A stretch of 64,000 nucleotides of DNA, from positions 31,574,033 to 31,638,032 of the forward strand of contig JAJKFL010000014.1 in assembly GCA_021186555.1 (NCBI GenBank). Reading direction: 5' to 3'. Below, one piece after another: positions 23,690 to 36,804 of this stretch; position 1 is the first letter of the stretch, and each line of letters begins with the position of its first letter. Under the pieces are notes generated by a model, which saw only the letters and a program-made list of their open reading frames with translations, did no database searches and was not told where the DNA came from. Position numbers and translations under genes: made by a program. This stretch comes from Reticulitermes speratus. Lineage: Eukaryota > Arthropoda > Insecta > Blattodea > Rhinotermitidae.

Positions 23690-24330
23690 TAAACACTCCA
23701 ACATGTTCCGGCTTATCGGCCATCTTCAGGGATACATTATGAACTATCAGAAGATCTTCAAGATCATCAAACACCCTGCAACTACGCCAGAATCATGCTC
23801 GAAACAAGACACGAAATTGGCCTCTTAGAAAAGGTCATAGAAGTGAAGTAAATATTTGTAAACCCGACTGTAGGCATATGTGATATAATTCACAAAAAAG
23901 GAGCAGAATATCCTGAACGAAGGCAATGTCCAAGCGACTAAGACCCTGTTCAATATCATCGCTAAAAGAGAGGGAAAGAAGTAAAGAAACAACATTAACA
24001 CGCACGCAAGGCCTCATGGATACACATACGAGTGCAAAAAACACACAGACAATATGGCCGATGGACACGTGTAGGGAGACAGCAGACGCAACAAGAGCAG
24101 AGAACAACCACAACCCAATACAGACGCGGAGTACAACAACAACAACAACACGTAATAAGAACTGTAATGTAGTTTACATATAATTAATGCAGAACCCTAC
24201 CATATAAGGGTGTTAAAACCAGCAAAACTTAACATGTCCAGAACAGTGAAAGGAGCGGGCATATGGCAGACGTAACGTTGTTTGCAGGGGGCACTTACGA
24301 TGACGCCAGCTTAAACGTCGAAAGTTGTTT
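23690..24330 (+). repeat. Degenerate retroelement-like fragment
   Basis: Minus-strand CTGAAGATGGCCGATAAGCC and GGAAC mark the left end. Downstream, + strand fragments read ETRHEIGLLEKV, then a CAA-rich stretch and GCTTAAACGTCGAAAG near 24320. The order suggests the 3' part of an old non-LTR or Penelope-like retroelement. The class is a guess and no catalytic motif is visible. Confidence 0.35.
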
Positions 24331-24339
24331 ATCCTAAAC

Positions 24340-25015
24340 AAAACAAGAATTGTGATAAAGGCAATTTGTGCTGTATAAGAAAAAAATTGCTATGTAAGCC
24401 ATACGGCATGCACAACATCAAGTTCAACATCAAGCGCGTAGAGTGGCATATGTTAGTAAGGAAAGAAAACACCTTATTACCACTTTTCGTGTACGCTCGC
24501 CACACCATGCGTGTACAATAGTTACGTACGACCATATTCACCTTTTACCTTACAAACAGCTGTCAGTGCTTGCCACTGTGTTTTGTTATTTAAATTTTGC
24601 TAACGTACGTGGAGTTTTAAACAGAATTACAATGAAGTACTGAAATTCTCGTTCAGTCATATCACTTTGTTTTCCGACATGTTTTGTGCTTAATACATAC
24701 ATTGTTAAATATTTAACTACCGGAATTAGTATCATAATCGTAAACTTTGGAAGAGGTTTGTCATATGTTTACTTGTTTTTTTGGCCTCAGCTTTTCTTCA
24801 AACTGTCATCGTTTGTTTCTTCTTCCATTTGACCTGTACGTCGTCATTAACCTGGAGATTTCCTTTCGAAACTACGAAAGTGGAAAACATAACCCCTAGG
24901 CTGGACCGGAATGTTAGTCATTGCAGTTTTGAGGCATTATTTCATCCGGAATATATTTTTCCCCATCATATTCCTTTCGAAGATTCTTAAAATTATGTTT
25001 ACGAAGGTATATTTA
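24340..25015. other. Intronic stretch without recognisable features
   Basis: Only short frames without conserved motifs; one + frame (24781-24990) is open for 69 codons but matches nothing I know. Confidence 0.4.
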
Positions 25016-25017
25016 GA

Positions 25018-25255
25018 TGTAGCTCAGCGAGTGTAGTGACTAGGCTACGAGCCGGATGATTGAGAAATCGTAGGTTAATTACCAGCAGGCGCAGATCTTC
25101 TCTTGACCGTGTTATCCAGTCCGTCTCTGGAGCAAAAGAAGCCTCCTATCCAGTGAGTACCGGAAGCTCTTTCACAGAATTTACAGCGGCTGGTACATGA
25201 AGCTCATCATTCACCTCCATCTGGCTCCACGGCTAAGAATGCTTTATGTAGCTAT
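25018..25255 (+). mobile_element. tRNA-derived SINE family B, copy 1
   Basis: Starts with an A-box-like GTAGCTCAGCGAGTGTAGTG, has a decayed B box (GTAGGTTAATTACC), then TCTTCTCTTGACCG and CCAGTCCGTCTCTGGAGC. It ends near CGGCTAAGAATGC. The copies at 27934 and 44527 share the head and the AAGAATG tail. Confidence 0.65.
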
Positions 25256-25259
25256 TCTT

Positions 25260-26540
25260 TAGTAAGACACGGGAAATATACTTTTAGCTTTCATATGTAT
25301 GAATAAGATAAGATATTATGTCGAGATCTGTTTTCAAGTATGAATTCTGAGTTTCTTCTTTTGTAAAAGAGTAGAGAATTCAAGTTCTGTATTTTACGAC
25401 CAATAAAGTTAGATGTAATTTAAAGTATATGAAATTATTTCCAGATATTATTAAATTTGTTTCTCTTCGCTTTTGATATCTTTTTAAATTGTTATAAACT
25501 TCGCTGTGTGAAGCATTCCTTACTTTCTCAACTAGCGCTCCCATGTCCCAGTTTTTAAATTTACTACTGAAATATATTGTGCATTACATGTTGTGTAGAA
25601 CACCAGCTATATTACTTGCTTTATTTTCTGATACACTTTCGGAACTTTTGCGACAAGTAGTCTCATGCTGGCTTCTATCACCATAACATTTCTATTAGCC
25701 CATATGATGATCTACACCACAAATAATTACCCCGTAATGTATAGCATGTTTTGTATCTAACACATTTGCTTTATTAACTGTTTTTTGATTATTCATTTTA
25801 CTAACTTGATAGAAGTGTAAAAACATATAAATTTGTTAAACAACCATAAATTATTTAGAAGAGTTCGATAAAGTCATAAACTGTTAATCAAACGGTATCC
25901 CGTATTTTAGTCTGGTATACGTTGTTTGTGTCTTATATTTATGTACAGTATTGATTGGATGGTTGTGTGATACAATTCCCCTTCTCTACTCTTGGTTTTT
26001 CGGGAAGGTACGTTTATAAATTATTTACAAAAAGCGTCTTTGTTTTCAAGTCTTCAGAGACGCACAACTCAACTTCCCCTGCCTTTAGAAGTTTCAGTTT
26101 CCAAACGTAACTTTCAGAACTGTGGAAGTGTACTTCGCAAGCCACAATATAGTATTTGGTGACATTGTAATGATAATGTACGTTACTCCATGATTCCCAA
26201 TCTCTGATGCCAACCAGACCGAATAAGTTACCAGTTAGACTTCGATTTATCGTTTCTGCTTGTTTACGAAAACGTCCCTGGTATTTCTTTCGACCTTGGG
26301 GTTTGTTTGTTTGTTTGTTTGTTGGGACTGAGGCAATTTTTATTTCACTCGGCCTTTCGACACATGGTGGAATTGTACCTTAGAATAATTCTTGACTATT
26401 TACTCCAGTATTCTTCTCAGTGCTTCATTCGATGCTATTTCACGTGTACAGTTTAGAAATCATCATTAAATAAACCAAGAAACGGGCACTTATTTCCACC
26501 TGGCTTTTCCGTTTCGTTACCATTGTTTTAAAAAAGGCAA
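25260..26540. other. Intronic stretch without recognisable features
   Basis: AT-rich. It holds a short (TTTG)n run at about 26304-26322 and nothing else I can name. Confidence 0.4.
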
Positions 26541-26629
26541 CTAGGAAAGGGGACGCGTTATTTTACAATTGGTATAGAAACGATATTTGCTTGTTATAAG
26601 TAGATGTAGCTTATTAAAAGGCGTATTTT

Positions 26630-26775
26630 CTCCGGTAGCCGATGGGAAAGAGCCTGAAGAGGCCCCTGAGCCGGTACGCACGCTGTGGAGAACGGAAATA
26701 TTGATTCTTCTTCTAGGAATCGTAATTCGACTTCGCAATCTCCCGGCCCGTAGCTTAGTCAAAATAGTTGCAGAC
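26630..26775 (+). repeat. Dispersed repeat fragment (GKEPEEAPEPVRT pattern)
   Basis: The + translation gives VADGKEPEEAPEPVRTLWR and ends RNLPARSLVKIV. I recognise this pattern as a recurring insect repeat rather than a protein domain. A weaker relative may lie at about 30690-30785. Confidence 0.4.
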
Positions 26776-26833
26776 ATGCTAGAAATTTGGCGAGATTAAG
26801 AAAATTAATAGCGGTTGGCCTATTTGTGAGTTT

Positions 26834-27098
26834 TTAGGCGCGTTCGGAAAATTCCAAAAGCGACTACTAGCTTCGTCATGTCTGTCTGTCTGTCTGTCTG
26901 TCCGTCCGTCCTCTTCAAGTTTTATTTTATGTTCAATAACTTTTTTCCGAAAATCGTGCCGTTTATGAGATAATGTGGAAAAATGTGGTAGAGCCAGACA
27001 GGCCACAGTTGACATTATAAGATGGCGCATGCGCTTTGCGTGCTGGATAATTAGGCTACAGACACACACTCAGAATATGTAATGCTTATTAATTTTCC
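26834..27098 (+). repeat. Dispersed repeat family J, short copy
   Basis: Begins GGCGCGTTCGGAAAATTCC, passes a (GTCT)n run at 26878-26902, and ends near AATGCTTATTAATTTT. It aligns with 37442-37922 at both ends but lacks an internal block. In the longer copy that block lies between two TTTATGTTC words; here only one such word remains (26926-26934). Confidence 0.75.
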
Positions 27099-27394
27099 AC
27101 GACAACAATGGTTGCACGAACGCGCCTCATTGTTACATTGTACTACATTGCCTGTCTTGTTATATTCTGACAGCGGCGGCTACGAAAATGACTGTTATGA
27201 GTTGTGACTTCGTGCAGTTTGGTAGAATTTTACTTCGAACTAAAGAAACTAATGCGTCTGAAATATTGATAAAAACATACCAAAATACTCGACGACACCT
27301 TTCAGAAAGAGAGTAATCTTCAGGGATTTTTTTATGTGTGTCTCATATTGCGTGGTCATAGTTGTGGGTTTGTGCCGACTTTCCAGAGGATCTT

Positions 27395-27570
27395 TCCGCT
27401 CCATCTTCAGGGTTGATAGATCTGTGTCCAAATTCTTGCTGAAGTTAATCGTGGTGAAGGAGGCACTATCTTCCCCCGAAACATCTGTGTCAACCTACAA
27501 CATTACACGGCGTTGATACCCAGAAGTCTTCATCCTGAAAAAATCCTCACCGTCCGTGAAAGGCTGAAAA
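27395..27570 (+). repeat. Repeat-tail fragment family F, copy 2
   Basis: Has CATCTTCAGGGTTGATAG, CCCCCGAAACATCTGTG, CAACCTACAACATTACACGG and CCCAGAAG in the family F order. Confidence 0.5.
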
Positions 27571-27933
27571 CGTTTATGAATTATGCATGCTAGTGCCTTC
27601 ATCGTATAAAAGAAACTTCCCCCTTCCCAGTCTGCCCTGTCTGCTCGGCCCGTGTTTCATTTGTCGTGGCAGATGTTAGCTAAAGTGCAGACTGGCGTTC
27701 CGTGTTTACACGCGAAGGCCTCCTATTAGAGACTGAGTGCTGCCCGAAATAAGTGCAGTTAAAAGCTTCCGACTGATTGTCACATTACCTTCACGAACAC
27801 ATGTGCTTTGTATGTTGGACATCCATGGTTTGAGTCTTGACTCAATAACTACGATGACAAGGGATTACTTTTCCGACTAGGCAAGTTCTCAGAAAGTAAA
27901 GCTAATAAGAGTAGAGAAAACAGAATGAGGAAA

Positions 27934-28150
27934 CCGGATAGCTCAGTCAATGTAGTGACTAGGCTGCGGGATGGATGACAAGACATCTTTGTCTTCACCA
28001 CAGATTGTAGGCAGACACCGAAACCCACCCAGTATCCTACCAATGGGTATGAGGGCCCTTTGCTTGCGGAAAACGTGGCTGGGGAATGGCGCTGACCACT
28101 CACCCTCATCTGTTTCTGGGGTGAAGAATGAGTGGGGCAATACTGTCATA
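27934..28150 (+). mobile_element. tRNA-derived SINE family B, copy 2
   Basis: The A-box-like head GGATAGCTCAGTCAATGTAG is followed by TGACTAGGCTGCGGG, as in copy 1. The B box is lost. It ends near GTGAAGAATGAG, matching the AAGAATG tail of the other copies. Confidence 0.6.
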
Positions 28151-29214
28151 TCTCCTGTGTCTTCATGGAGTGGTGCTTAATTAGGCACAGGCAAAACTGC
28201 GAGGAGTTGAAAGTAGAAGATAAGGGACGAAGGTTAAAGAGTGGTGCAAGGTTTGAGAGAAGAAAAACGTCAGGAAAGTCAGTGGAAAGGGGGCGCAGGA
28301 GGAGGACGAAGAGCAGACGGAAGTGGAGAACACAATGAAAATTGTCGTTTTATGTCAGTTTCATACTTATAGCGCACAGAAAAATGACTTAGTTATCGTG
28401 ACGAGTTTCTGACGGGGTTGTAAACCCAAGTCCTCTGTATTTTATATCCACGTGATGAGTACAGCTAGCGAATTAGCCATATCTCATAGAATTTTGCCAA
28501 AGCCAAACACAAATTAGATGACCGTGAACACTGCAGGTGCTACTGTTTGCCTTCGTTTTAGGAAATTATTGCTTTTCTATCATGTGATACTTTAATTTAG
28601 AAGTAGAACTTCGTATTTGTCTGGTTTATACCGGTGTGTTTATTAACATAAAGTAGATACAAAAACCAATTACTCTGCTGACATATCGATCAGTACATAT
28701 CGAGTAGTCTTTGTAACTGATAAGGCCTAGGGCTACAGGTTCCGGCTAATTTTAGACATTCTCAAGCCCAATCCAAACACTCAAGTTCAAATATGTTGTA
28801 TGTAAGCATAAGAAGGACGAGTCGACTTTGTAATTTAGTACAAAATGTTCTTTATCACTAAAAAATTTCTTTACAATTACAGTTAATTTATTGTGTTAAA
28901 AATATCACGTAATGGTAAAAAGTTAAAATGGCAAGACAAAGTCACAAAAAAATAAAGTTTACGTATATATTAATTAATGTGCTGTGAAGTCATATTTTGT
29001 TTTTAGCAGCATTTTACAGTGTAGAACCAGTACTACGTAAATGTTTAGAACTTGCAGTCTTTGTATTCAATTCGAATTTTTTTAATAGTACTGCTGAATT
29101 TTAGTATTCACCTGTTTTTCATCCTTATATTTCAGAACCTCACTTATGAAAATGCATTAGAATACCTCTTGAGTCATCACAAGCGTTGATAAAGATAATA
29201 TTTGACATTTCAGA

Positions 29215-29660
29215 GGCTCTGTCTGCCTGCATAGTCTGCTATGTACGTAGGTAATTATGTGATGAGTAATTTTCGCCACAGATCACACGTGTCCATCGTG
29301 ATATTGACAGTCCGTTTGCTTCATGTGCTACGTGATGGGTAAATGGGGCCAATCATCACTCGTGTCATTGGTGATACAATCCATCCCTGTCTGCATCATC
29401 TGTTTCATGATGAATGATTTGAGCCACTCATCACACGTGTCGCTTTTGACACATATTGTCTGTGCCTACATTACGTGCTTCGTCATGAGTAATTTATGTC
29501 ACTGATCACACGTGCCCATGGTGATATTGACTGTCTGCCTGCATCATCTCCTTCGTGATGAGTAGCTTGGGCCACTCATCACACGTGTCACTGGTGTTAC
29601 TGACGGCCTGTATGCGTAATATGCTACGTGATGAGTAAATTTGACTTCTCATCCTACGAG
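29215..29660. repeat. ~74-bp degenerate tandem array with repeated CACGTG E-boxes
   Basis: TGATGAGTAA-type words recur every 73-75 bases at about 29260, 29333, 29408, 29484, 29557 and 29630. Each unit has a GATCACACGTGTC-type block. Perfect CACGTG lies at 29286, 29434, 29509 and 29582; the unit between the first two has CTCGTG near 29360. It is clearly a tandem array; a regulatory role is only a possibility. Confidence 0.8.
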
Positions 29661-30532
29661 ACCCTGATGTCAGAGAAAAGGAACTCTTGGAGAGCTTGGA
29701 GTTTGTTTCCGTTATTGGCACGGCAGAGTGCTGGAAAATATTTCATAGTAATACGCTATTTGTATTTCACAACTACAATAATTTATACTCCAGTTTCTGT
29801 GGTATTTTAATAACAAATAACGAACCCTTATCTGGAAAGACGTAACATTTTGAATGAGGATATCTGTGGTAGCGTAAGACTCCTTCGAATATATAACACA
29901 CCTACCGAAATTACTGTCATGTGCATTTGGCTTTAAATTGTGATTGAAATTTATAAGCATGAAGGTAGGAAGACCAGTGTGCTCAGGATTAGCAGATAAT
30001 ATCTGTGAACAGTGCTGTCGATATGGCAGTAATTGTACAATCCAACAGACTAGAATGCGAAATTGGAAACGTAAATAGGAAACAATTGGTGCAAAGCTTC
30101 TGGTTTATTTGAAGTTGTTATTCCGAAATGACTGAAAGTACCTGAAAATTGGTTTAGAATGGTTGATGGATTTGGGCGATACTAGTTGGATATAAGAGGG
30201 TAAAAGGAATCACCGCTGTACTAATTCGCTCAGTTTCTGAAAAGAGGAATTTGTGCATGAACATATCAGACAGTATGGTTGTTTAATCTGTTTACCTCTG
30301 CGTATCACAGATCTTCCTACTGATAGAGATTGGTAGTGGCAGAATTAGTTTAATTAGCATTTCATGTCCTATGTGCTTCACACATTTCCACTTCGTGAGT
30401 CAGACACTTTACTGTTGGTGTCTGATTTGTTCAGCCAATGGGATTCAGATGGTCGAGTTAAAAAAATTCTAATTCTCTGGATCAAATGTGAGTCACACAT
30501 ATAAAGCAACCGTAAAGAAGAGTAAATTTTCC

Positions 30533-30640
30533 TCTGTGCATAATTAAGCACCACGCCATGAAGACATGCGGAATAGTGGAGGTGTAACTCCATGTATCCT
30601 TAACTTCAGTATTGTATGAATCCGAATGATCAGCTTAACA
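30533..30640 (+). repeat. Dispersed repeat family I, copy 2
   Basis: TGTGCATAATTAAGCACCAC, ATGAAGACATGCGG, GTGGAGGTGTAACTCC and TTAACTTC in the family order. Confidence 0.5.
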
Positions 30641-32052
30641 CACAATACGCTTTATCCTGTTGGACAGGAGACTGGGTTAGCTCGGATAAATCTTGAAGCA
30701 GGGAAGGTGAGAATAATCTCTGCTCCTGCCGGGAACTGAGCCTTTGTTCTTCAGTCTTCCTGCCCGTTGCCTAGTTACCACATAAAGTAAGCTAACTATT
30801 CTTGTACGTATTTTCCAGTTGCGTTCTTTACTAATGTGAAGTTCTGACGACGTCGAACATTGATATTGTAATCCTCTGATTTATTGCACTCTGAAGTCTG
30901 GTAGGTGGGTAGGGGAAACGGTCACCGTGTCTTTATCATCAAAGTTGCAGATAGGGGTGGTGTGTTGCTCTGAAATACCTGCCGGTTGACAACACGGTGT
31001 CATAAATCAGAAAATCAAATATTAAGAATTCTGCAGCATTTTCCATGCCACACTGTTCTTCGTGTTCTTTTATTACAAGCATAAATCTGTTGTTCAAATT
31101 TAGTCGCAATATTTATTTCACCGCCACAAATCGGCAAATATTTCATATTGCATTTCGTTAAAAATTTATCATATCCATAAACGTTTTAAGTAGATGGTAG
31201 GTCTCAAGGAGATTTGTAATGGAATTATTGCTTGCGTTCCTTGTTCGGTTTAAAGTTTTTAGATGTTAAATAGATTTACATTAAGCACTTTATGCAGTAT
31301 CAGTTGAAGCTTCATGTGGGCAAAGTTTTACAGTACATCAGTAAGCACCAACTTGATGGTCGCCTGACAAATGTTGTTGCAATAGAGCGATTTCAAAATA
31401 TAACCGCCTTGCTTAAGAGTTATTTTGGAGATTTAACATGTAGTTGGTTGGGGATGGACAAACTTTACTTCACCATTACGCGTTTGTTTTATGTGGTTTG
31501 TGTAAACAACGCTTATAAATTTAAACAGACGAAGCTTGTGCCTCGTGCTTTCAGTCAACTAAAATAAACAGATGCGCATTCTTGTCAGTGACGAAGTAAC
31601 CATGAGTGAAAGTCAGTGTGGTATAAGTGAAGCTTTGTATAGGTCCTAAGTGACAAATATTTGAATATATTATGTACATGGATGTATAATAATTATCGAT
31701 GTATCCAGTTGTATTAATTGTGGGCCGGAAAATGCTTTATGGCAGTTGAAATGTGATTGTGACCAGTAATTTTATTGCAAAATGATACGCGACTGCATTC
31801 AAAAGAGCAGCTTCAGGGTCGTCAGCGAAGACACGGCGGTTTACATGACTATAATTAATTTATGCACTGAACTTACAGGCGTGGCCCTGGTATCACAAGA
31901 TTAACAGAACACAAGTGATACTATTGACATATGATATTAGTACATACAGTAATATTTTTATATTTACAGATCTGAATGTTGCAATAGTCCCACTGCTTTT
32001 ACAGAAAGTTCCAAATGCAAAATTTAGACAATTTCTTTACAACTGTTTAGAC

Positions 32053-32244
32053 CAGGGGTGTCCAACTTTTTTTTGGGGGGTAGATGACCAGAACCGTTGT
32101 TGTTGTTATTGTTCGCCGGCCACACGTGCGAAAAATTACAAAATCTTAAATGATTGTTTTGCTTTATAATACATATATAAAATTTAAAAATATGGCCACG
32201 GGCCGCGCAATACTACTTGGCGGGCAGCGGGCTGGGCACCGCTG
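32053..32244. mobile_element. hAT-type miniature transposon (192 bp)
   Basis: The ends are CAGGGGTGTCCAAC and, inverted, CAGCGGTGCCCAGC. The flanking octamers GTTTAGAC (32045-32052) and GTTTACAG (32245-32252) match at 6 of 8, as expected for an aged 8-bp hAT target duplication. The interior has no coding capacity; CGGGCCGCG and GCCGGCCAC flank an AT-rich core. Confidence 0.7.
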
Positions 32245-32280
32245 GTTTACAGGCCCCTGCTAGGTCACAAGAATTACTGA

Positions 32281-32745
32281 CATTCCCCGACTTACGCAAC
32301 TTAAAGTCACCCGATTTTGGACTTACTCAGTTTTAAAAGGTATATAAAAGTTGAACTCGTAACATTTTTTTGCACGTGCGCCGATCTTCCTTGCGGAAAT
32401 GAAATGGCAGTGAAATGAACGTAGCGGAAAAATTCTGCTCGGCAGTATCTCAGGCGACGGGGCTGTAATGCTGCAGCTGATCAGGTTCCATTGTGTTGGA
32501 ATTTGTAATCCAACAGGACTCTCTGTTACATACATATATAGCCTACATGCATATATAGAATATAGAATAAAACACATAAGGGCGGGCGTCGTGGGGACCC
32601 GTGCAGTTCGATCTTTTTCCATATTATGTGGATCCCTTTTGCTCACACATTGAGCAGTCCCGCACTTTAAACCATAGGTATTCCCACTTTTGACTTGCGC
32701 AAAATTCGACCGTTCGGAACGCAAGTGTTGCGTAATTCGGAGTGC
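32281..32745. mobile_element. Possible pogo/Tigger-like miniature element
   Basis: The left end CATTCCCCGACTTACGCAAC and the inverted right end GCACTCCGAATTACGCAAC match with gaps. Words such as GACTTGCGCAAAATTCGACC near the right end fit the 'CGACTTACGC...' style of Tigger-related ends. The TA duplication is not clear, so this is tentative. Confidence 0.45.
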
Positions 32746-32814
32746 TTGAACAGGTATGACCTTAATGCAAGGCGTTCTTACTTTGTAAATATGCCTAATG
32801 GCGAAAACTTGTCT

Positions 32815-32940
32815 CTGTACTTAACTAAGCACCTTCTCGTGAAGACGTGTGGGAGAATGGAAGTGTAAATCAACGCATTCTGACCAACGGTGTTAGTGGA
32901 TATCGTCGCTCCCCCTTACTCGTTACCTCCGGAGAGACGT
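32815..32940 (+). repeat. Dispersed repeat family I, copy 3
   Basis: TACTTAACTAAGCACC, GTGAAGACGTGTGGGAG and AATGGAAGTGTAAATC in the family order, more diverged than the copies at 20838 and 30533. Confidence 0.45.
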
Positions 32941-33249
32941 GCATTGTACTACATTCTACAGTTTCTATATTCTCTTACTTCATATATTTTCCTGTAAATA
33001 TATTTATTTGCTAGTTCGTATACACGTTATTAAAATTATGTCGCTATGGCTTGGTACGTACTTATACTTTGTCTTCGTAGGGCCTAGTTTCAAATATATC
33101 AAGTAAAAAAAACAGCAGCTGCACAAAACTGTGCATGCCTCGTACCGAATTTCATCAAAATCGGTTCGCACTTTGGCCGCTGTTAATTGCGGACAGACGG
33201 ATGGACAAAACAGAACTAATAGGTCTTTTCCCACTTTTGTATTTGTCAA

Positions 33250-34860
33250 AAACATCTAACATTTTGTATGTTTGATATCCAGTGACTGATATTTAGCCTT
33301 AAATAGCTTCATCCTCTCTAATTCAATTAGTTTACTTTGGTAAAATTTGTGTTCAAGATATAATTATTTCTACAGTCAACGGTTTTGCTTTCCACACTGG
33401 TGCTGGTAGGTGCGACGTCTGCCGAATCATTAACGAGCGAAATATTATTTATAAAAATTAAATTACAAAACTTGTAATATAATACATCCGGTCCTGTTTG
33501 CCTTTTACAGATATCACAGGATGATAATAAGCAATTATATTTTATTCTCATTCTCATTACCTGATTAACCAGCAATATAAAAGATTTTCAGATAAAATTA
33601 TGTCAAATTGATGAGCCAAATTTTACGACGGCACGATAGTGGTACGCATTGCTGCATTTAACCAGGCACAATCGATAGGTAGGGGTTAAATCAGACTGTT
33701 ATTCACAGTGACAGACTTTGACGTGTGTTGAGGGGGTAATGAACTGTAAAGAGAATGGGGTTACAATTAGCATTTCGCTAACTGCAGTGTGCTGTTGATA
33801 TTTCCCTGCTAGTAAAATATCACGATTTGTCACATCCAATGTTTAAAAACCTCTTCGCCTCCTGGAAGCCCATGCTTTAGTCTTGCACAGAAAACTGTCA
33901 CCCTGACGGTAAAACTGTCACATTCCACTCAGAAGATATGTATAAGGTACCTAAAAATAAAGCACATTCATTTGACCCCACATGCTCTATCCATTATTTA
34001 AAACCATCCTATCTTGCCCCGCTCTTTATTTCGAAATCCCTCATTTTCTGGGCAATTAAATGAATTTATTTATTCTAGTGATCCAAGTTCTGATACAGTA
34101 TTTTTTCTATCAATTTTTCCTTCATGATTTTCTTTTTTTGAAAATTAATTAACATTCATACTAAACGTGTACCAATATCTTATTAATTAATATTTAGTTG
34201 ATGAAATAGTTCTATTCTCAGATTAATTTTGGAAGTAAATACTTTCATTTGATATTCCCTTGGTAACATCTCTATTTATAAAGAGCCAAAACTTAATGGC
34301 TTGAATTGTCAACAGGTAACAGGAGAGCTTATTATCGTGTGTTTCGAGTGCCTGACCAGTGAAGTGACTGGCGTTGCTTATCGATTTACATACTTCGTAG
34401 TATTGGAAATTTTAAATTCAGGCTAAATTGAACCGGGACTAGGGACAGTTGCTAACGTGCATAAGAATTGTTTCAAAGATACCGAAGTGAACGCTGCTTT
34501 AACCTTTAAAGCACACCTGAATAGAAAATTAAAATATCTCGAAAGGCATTATTTTCCATCAGGGCATAGATCGCTGCATAAATCTTATTTAAGGGCCGTG
34601 ATTCTTAACATACAAACTATAACGAAGTTAATTCATTTGTTAATGAACTCTACGTGAAGCTGGGTTAGGGCGTAGGTCAAGAAATGTGAAACACTTTGTC
34701 TTGCAATAGGGACGCAGAATGTCTATGCTGCATTTTCATTCTTTGGAGGTTTCGTGGCCTTTGGAGGAGGGACAGGAAGTCATATTTCCAATTAAAATTT
34801 TTCATTACTTACTGCTTCTATATTTAGACTCTGCATGTTATTGTCCAATGTTTAGAACCT
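33250..34860. other. Intronic stretch without recognisable features
   Basis: AT-rich, no conserved frame and no repeat recognised. Confidence 0.4.
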
Positions 34861-34867
34861 TTATCTA

Positions 34868-35185
34868 AGGTGGGAAGCAAACTGACGGCGAAGTCCGTCT
34901 TGAGAAGCCAATGGTTTATCAACAAGTCAACTACTTCGCCGCATTTATGGAACCCGACTTTTCATTGCCATATTCAGAACAGCCCGCTTCTTGTCCCTGT
35001 CCTGAGCCAGAAAAATCCAGTCCACATTACCCCATTCTATTTCGTTAAGTTCAATTCTAATCTTACCTTTCTCTCTGCGCCTAGGTCTTCCAGGTAGTTT
35101 CTTTCCTTCAGGTTTCCCCACCAGAACCCTGTATGCATTTCTTCCCCCCCCCCCCCCTCATACGTGCCATATTTTCCACTTATCC
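34868..35185 (+). repeat. Dispersed repeat family H, copy 3
   Basis: The + translation reads HLWNPTFHCHIQNSPLLVPV, then LSQKNPVHITPFYFVKFN and FLSAPRSSR. It is in the opposite orientation to the copies at 3-4 kb. A C run (35143-35157) interrupts the end. Confidence 0.6.
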
Positions 35186-35639
35186 CATCCTACTTGATTT
35201 GATTACCAGGTAAATAACACATTTGTTGGAATTACAAATCATGAAGCTCCTCATTATGCAATTTCTCCACTCACCTTTAACTTCCTCCTCTTAGCTCACA
35301 TACGTTCTTCAGCCCATTTTCTCGAACAGCCAAAATCTGTGCTATTATCTGAATGCAAGAGACCAAGACTCGTGTAAAACAACAGAACAAATTACGTTTA
35401 TCTATGCTTTAATCTTTATGTTTTAGATAGAAAACTGGAAGACAAAAGATTGTGGACCGAACAGTTATAAATATTCCTAGAATGTAATTTTTTTTTGCAC
35501 AGGGACACAACATTTTCAAAGTTCACACATTGCTGAACAAATAATTACTTTGTAAAATTAGATAATACTTTTGTCTAATTTCTTCTTGTTATTCTCGGAG
35601 AAGAATATATTTTCAAGCATCCTGTCTTTCGTCATGACC

Positions 35640-35930
35640 ACAATTATCCACACGCAGTTTTTTTCCTTTGGGTATGTATCTCCTCTCCTATCCGTAATTA
35701 TTCACACACAGTATCTTTTATGTGTGTATGTTTAGTTACATCGCTAATTATACACAGAGTGTATTTTATGAGGTATGTATCTCTGGTCATGTTGATAAAT
35801 ATTTGCACAAAGTATGTCATTAGGCAAATATCTTTCTTTATGTCTAGAATTATCCACACAGCATTTCTTTAGGCATGTATCTTTCGTCATATCGATAATT
35901 ACCCACACACGATAAATATCCACACAAAAT
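35640..35930. repeat. ~51-bp degenerate tandem array, about 6 units
   Basis: AATTATCCACAC-type words recur at about 35642, 35696, 35746, 35797, 35848 and 35897, and GGTATGTATCTC-type words fall between them. Unit divergence is high, so the array is old. Confidence 0.65.
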
Positions 35931-36804
35931 GTGTTCATAACATACTTGCAATAAGGGGTTTTTTCTTCGGTTTTCTCCATCGGTTTGGTATAATTCTTTT
36001 GGAGTACTTTAAAATGTTCCACTACCTCTAATTTCTAAATATTTTCCACTGCGCCATTTACATTACTTCTCATCGACACTTTGTAATTTTGCAGCAGAAG
36101 CTGTATCTGTGTCCATGAATTTTGTTACTGTTGGTTTTGGTCCTGCAGGTTTATATTTTTGTATGTTTCATGAGCCATATCCTATTTTATGTAACGTAAA
36201 CCTTTTAATCAATATATGTATATGTCATCAATAAATAATCTAAAGCCGATAAGCTTATATTAGCCTCAAATTACTTCGCATTTTTACCCTTCTTTAGGAA
36301 ATAGATAAGTACATCTAACTTGCAGCGATTCAGAACTATAAATAGACCTATATACATTTCACAAAAGAATGAATCTATGGAAATACGTGTTTCTTGTGTG
36401 TTATTGTACGGCCCTGTCAGGACCTCACACTGTATAGTGTTATGTAGTATGATGGTCCCTCAAAATGAGTTGGAAAGGGTTTGGAAGGAAGTGGTTGTGA
36501 ACGAATAGAGGTACTGTTCAGGAAGGACTGAGTAAAACCACAGAAAACTCAGTTATGATGGCCGGAGCTTCTAACAACTAAAACAAAAAGAGAAAACTCA
36601 GTTTATCAATCAATTATCTATGTGTCTGTGTGTACACAGTAGCGATCCACGTAGATAAGGAAGTAAGGAATTACTGTGTAATGAAACAAACGTTTATAAG
36701 TCACATCTGCATCGTTCACCGTATCATTTGTTTATGACAGACAACGTTGCTTTTGAAAGGTCACATAATCTTGACAGAGGAAGTGAAAATAGGAAGAGGT
36801 AAGG

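Noticed and set aside
32323-32724. 133-residue minus-strand open frame as a gene
   Set aside because: It lies inside a probable miniature transposon and shows no recognisable motif.
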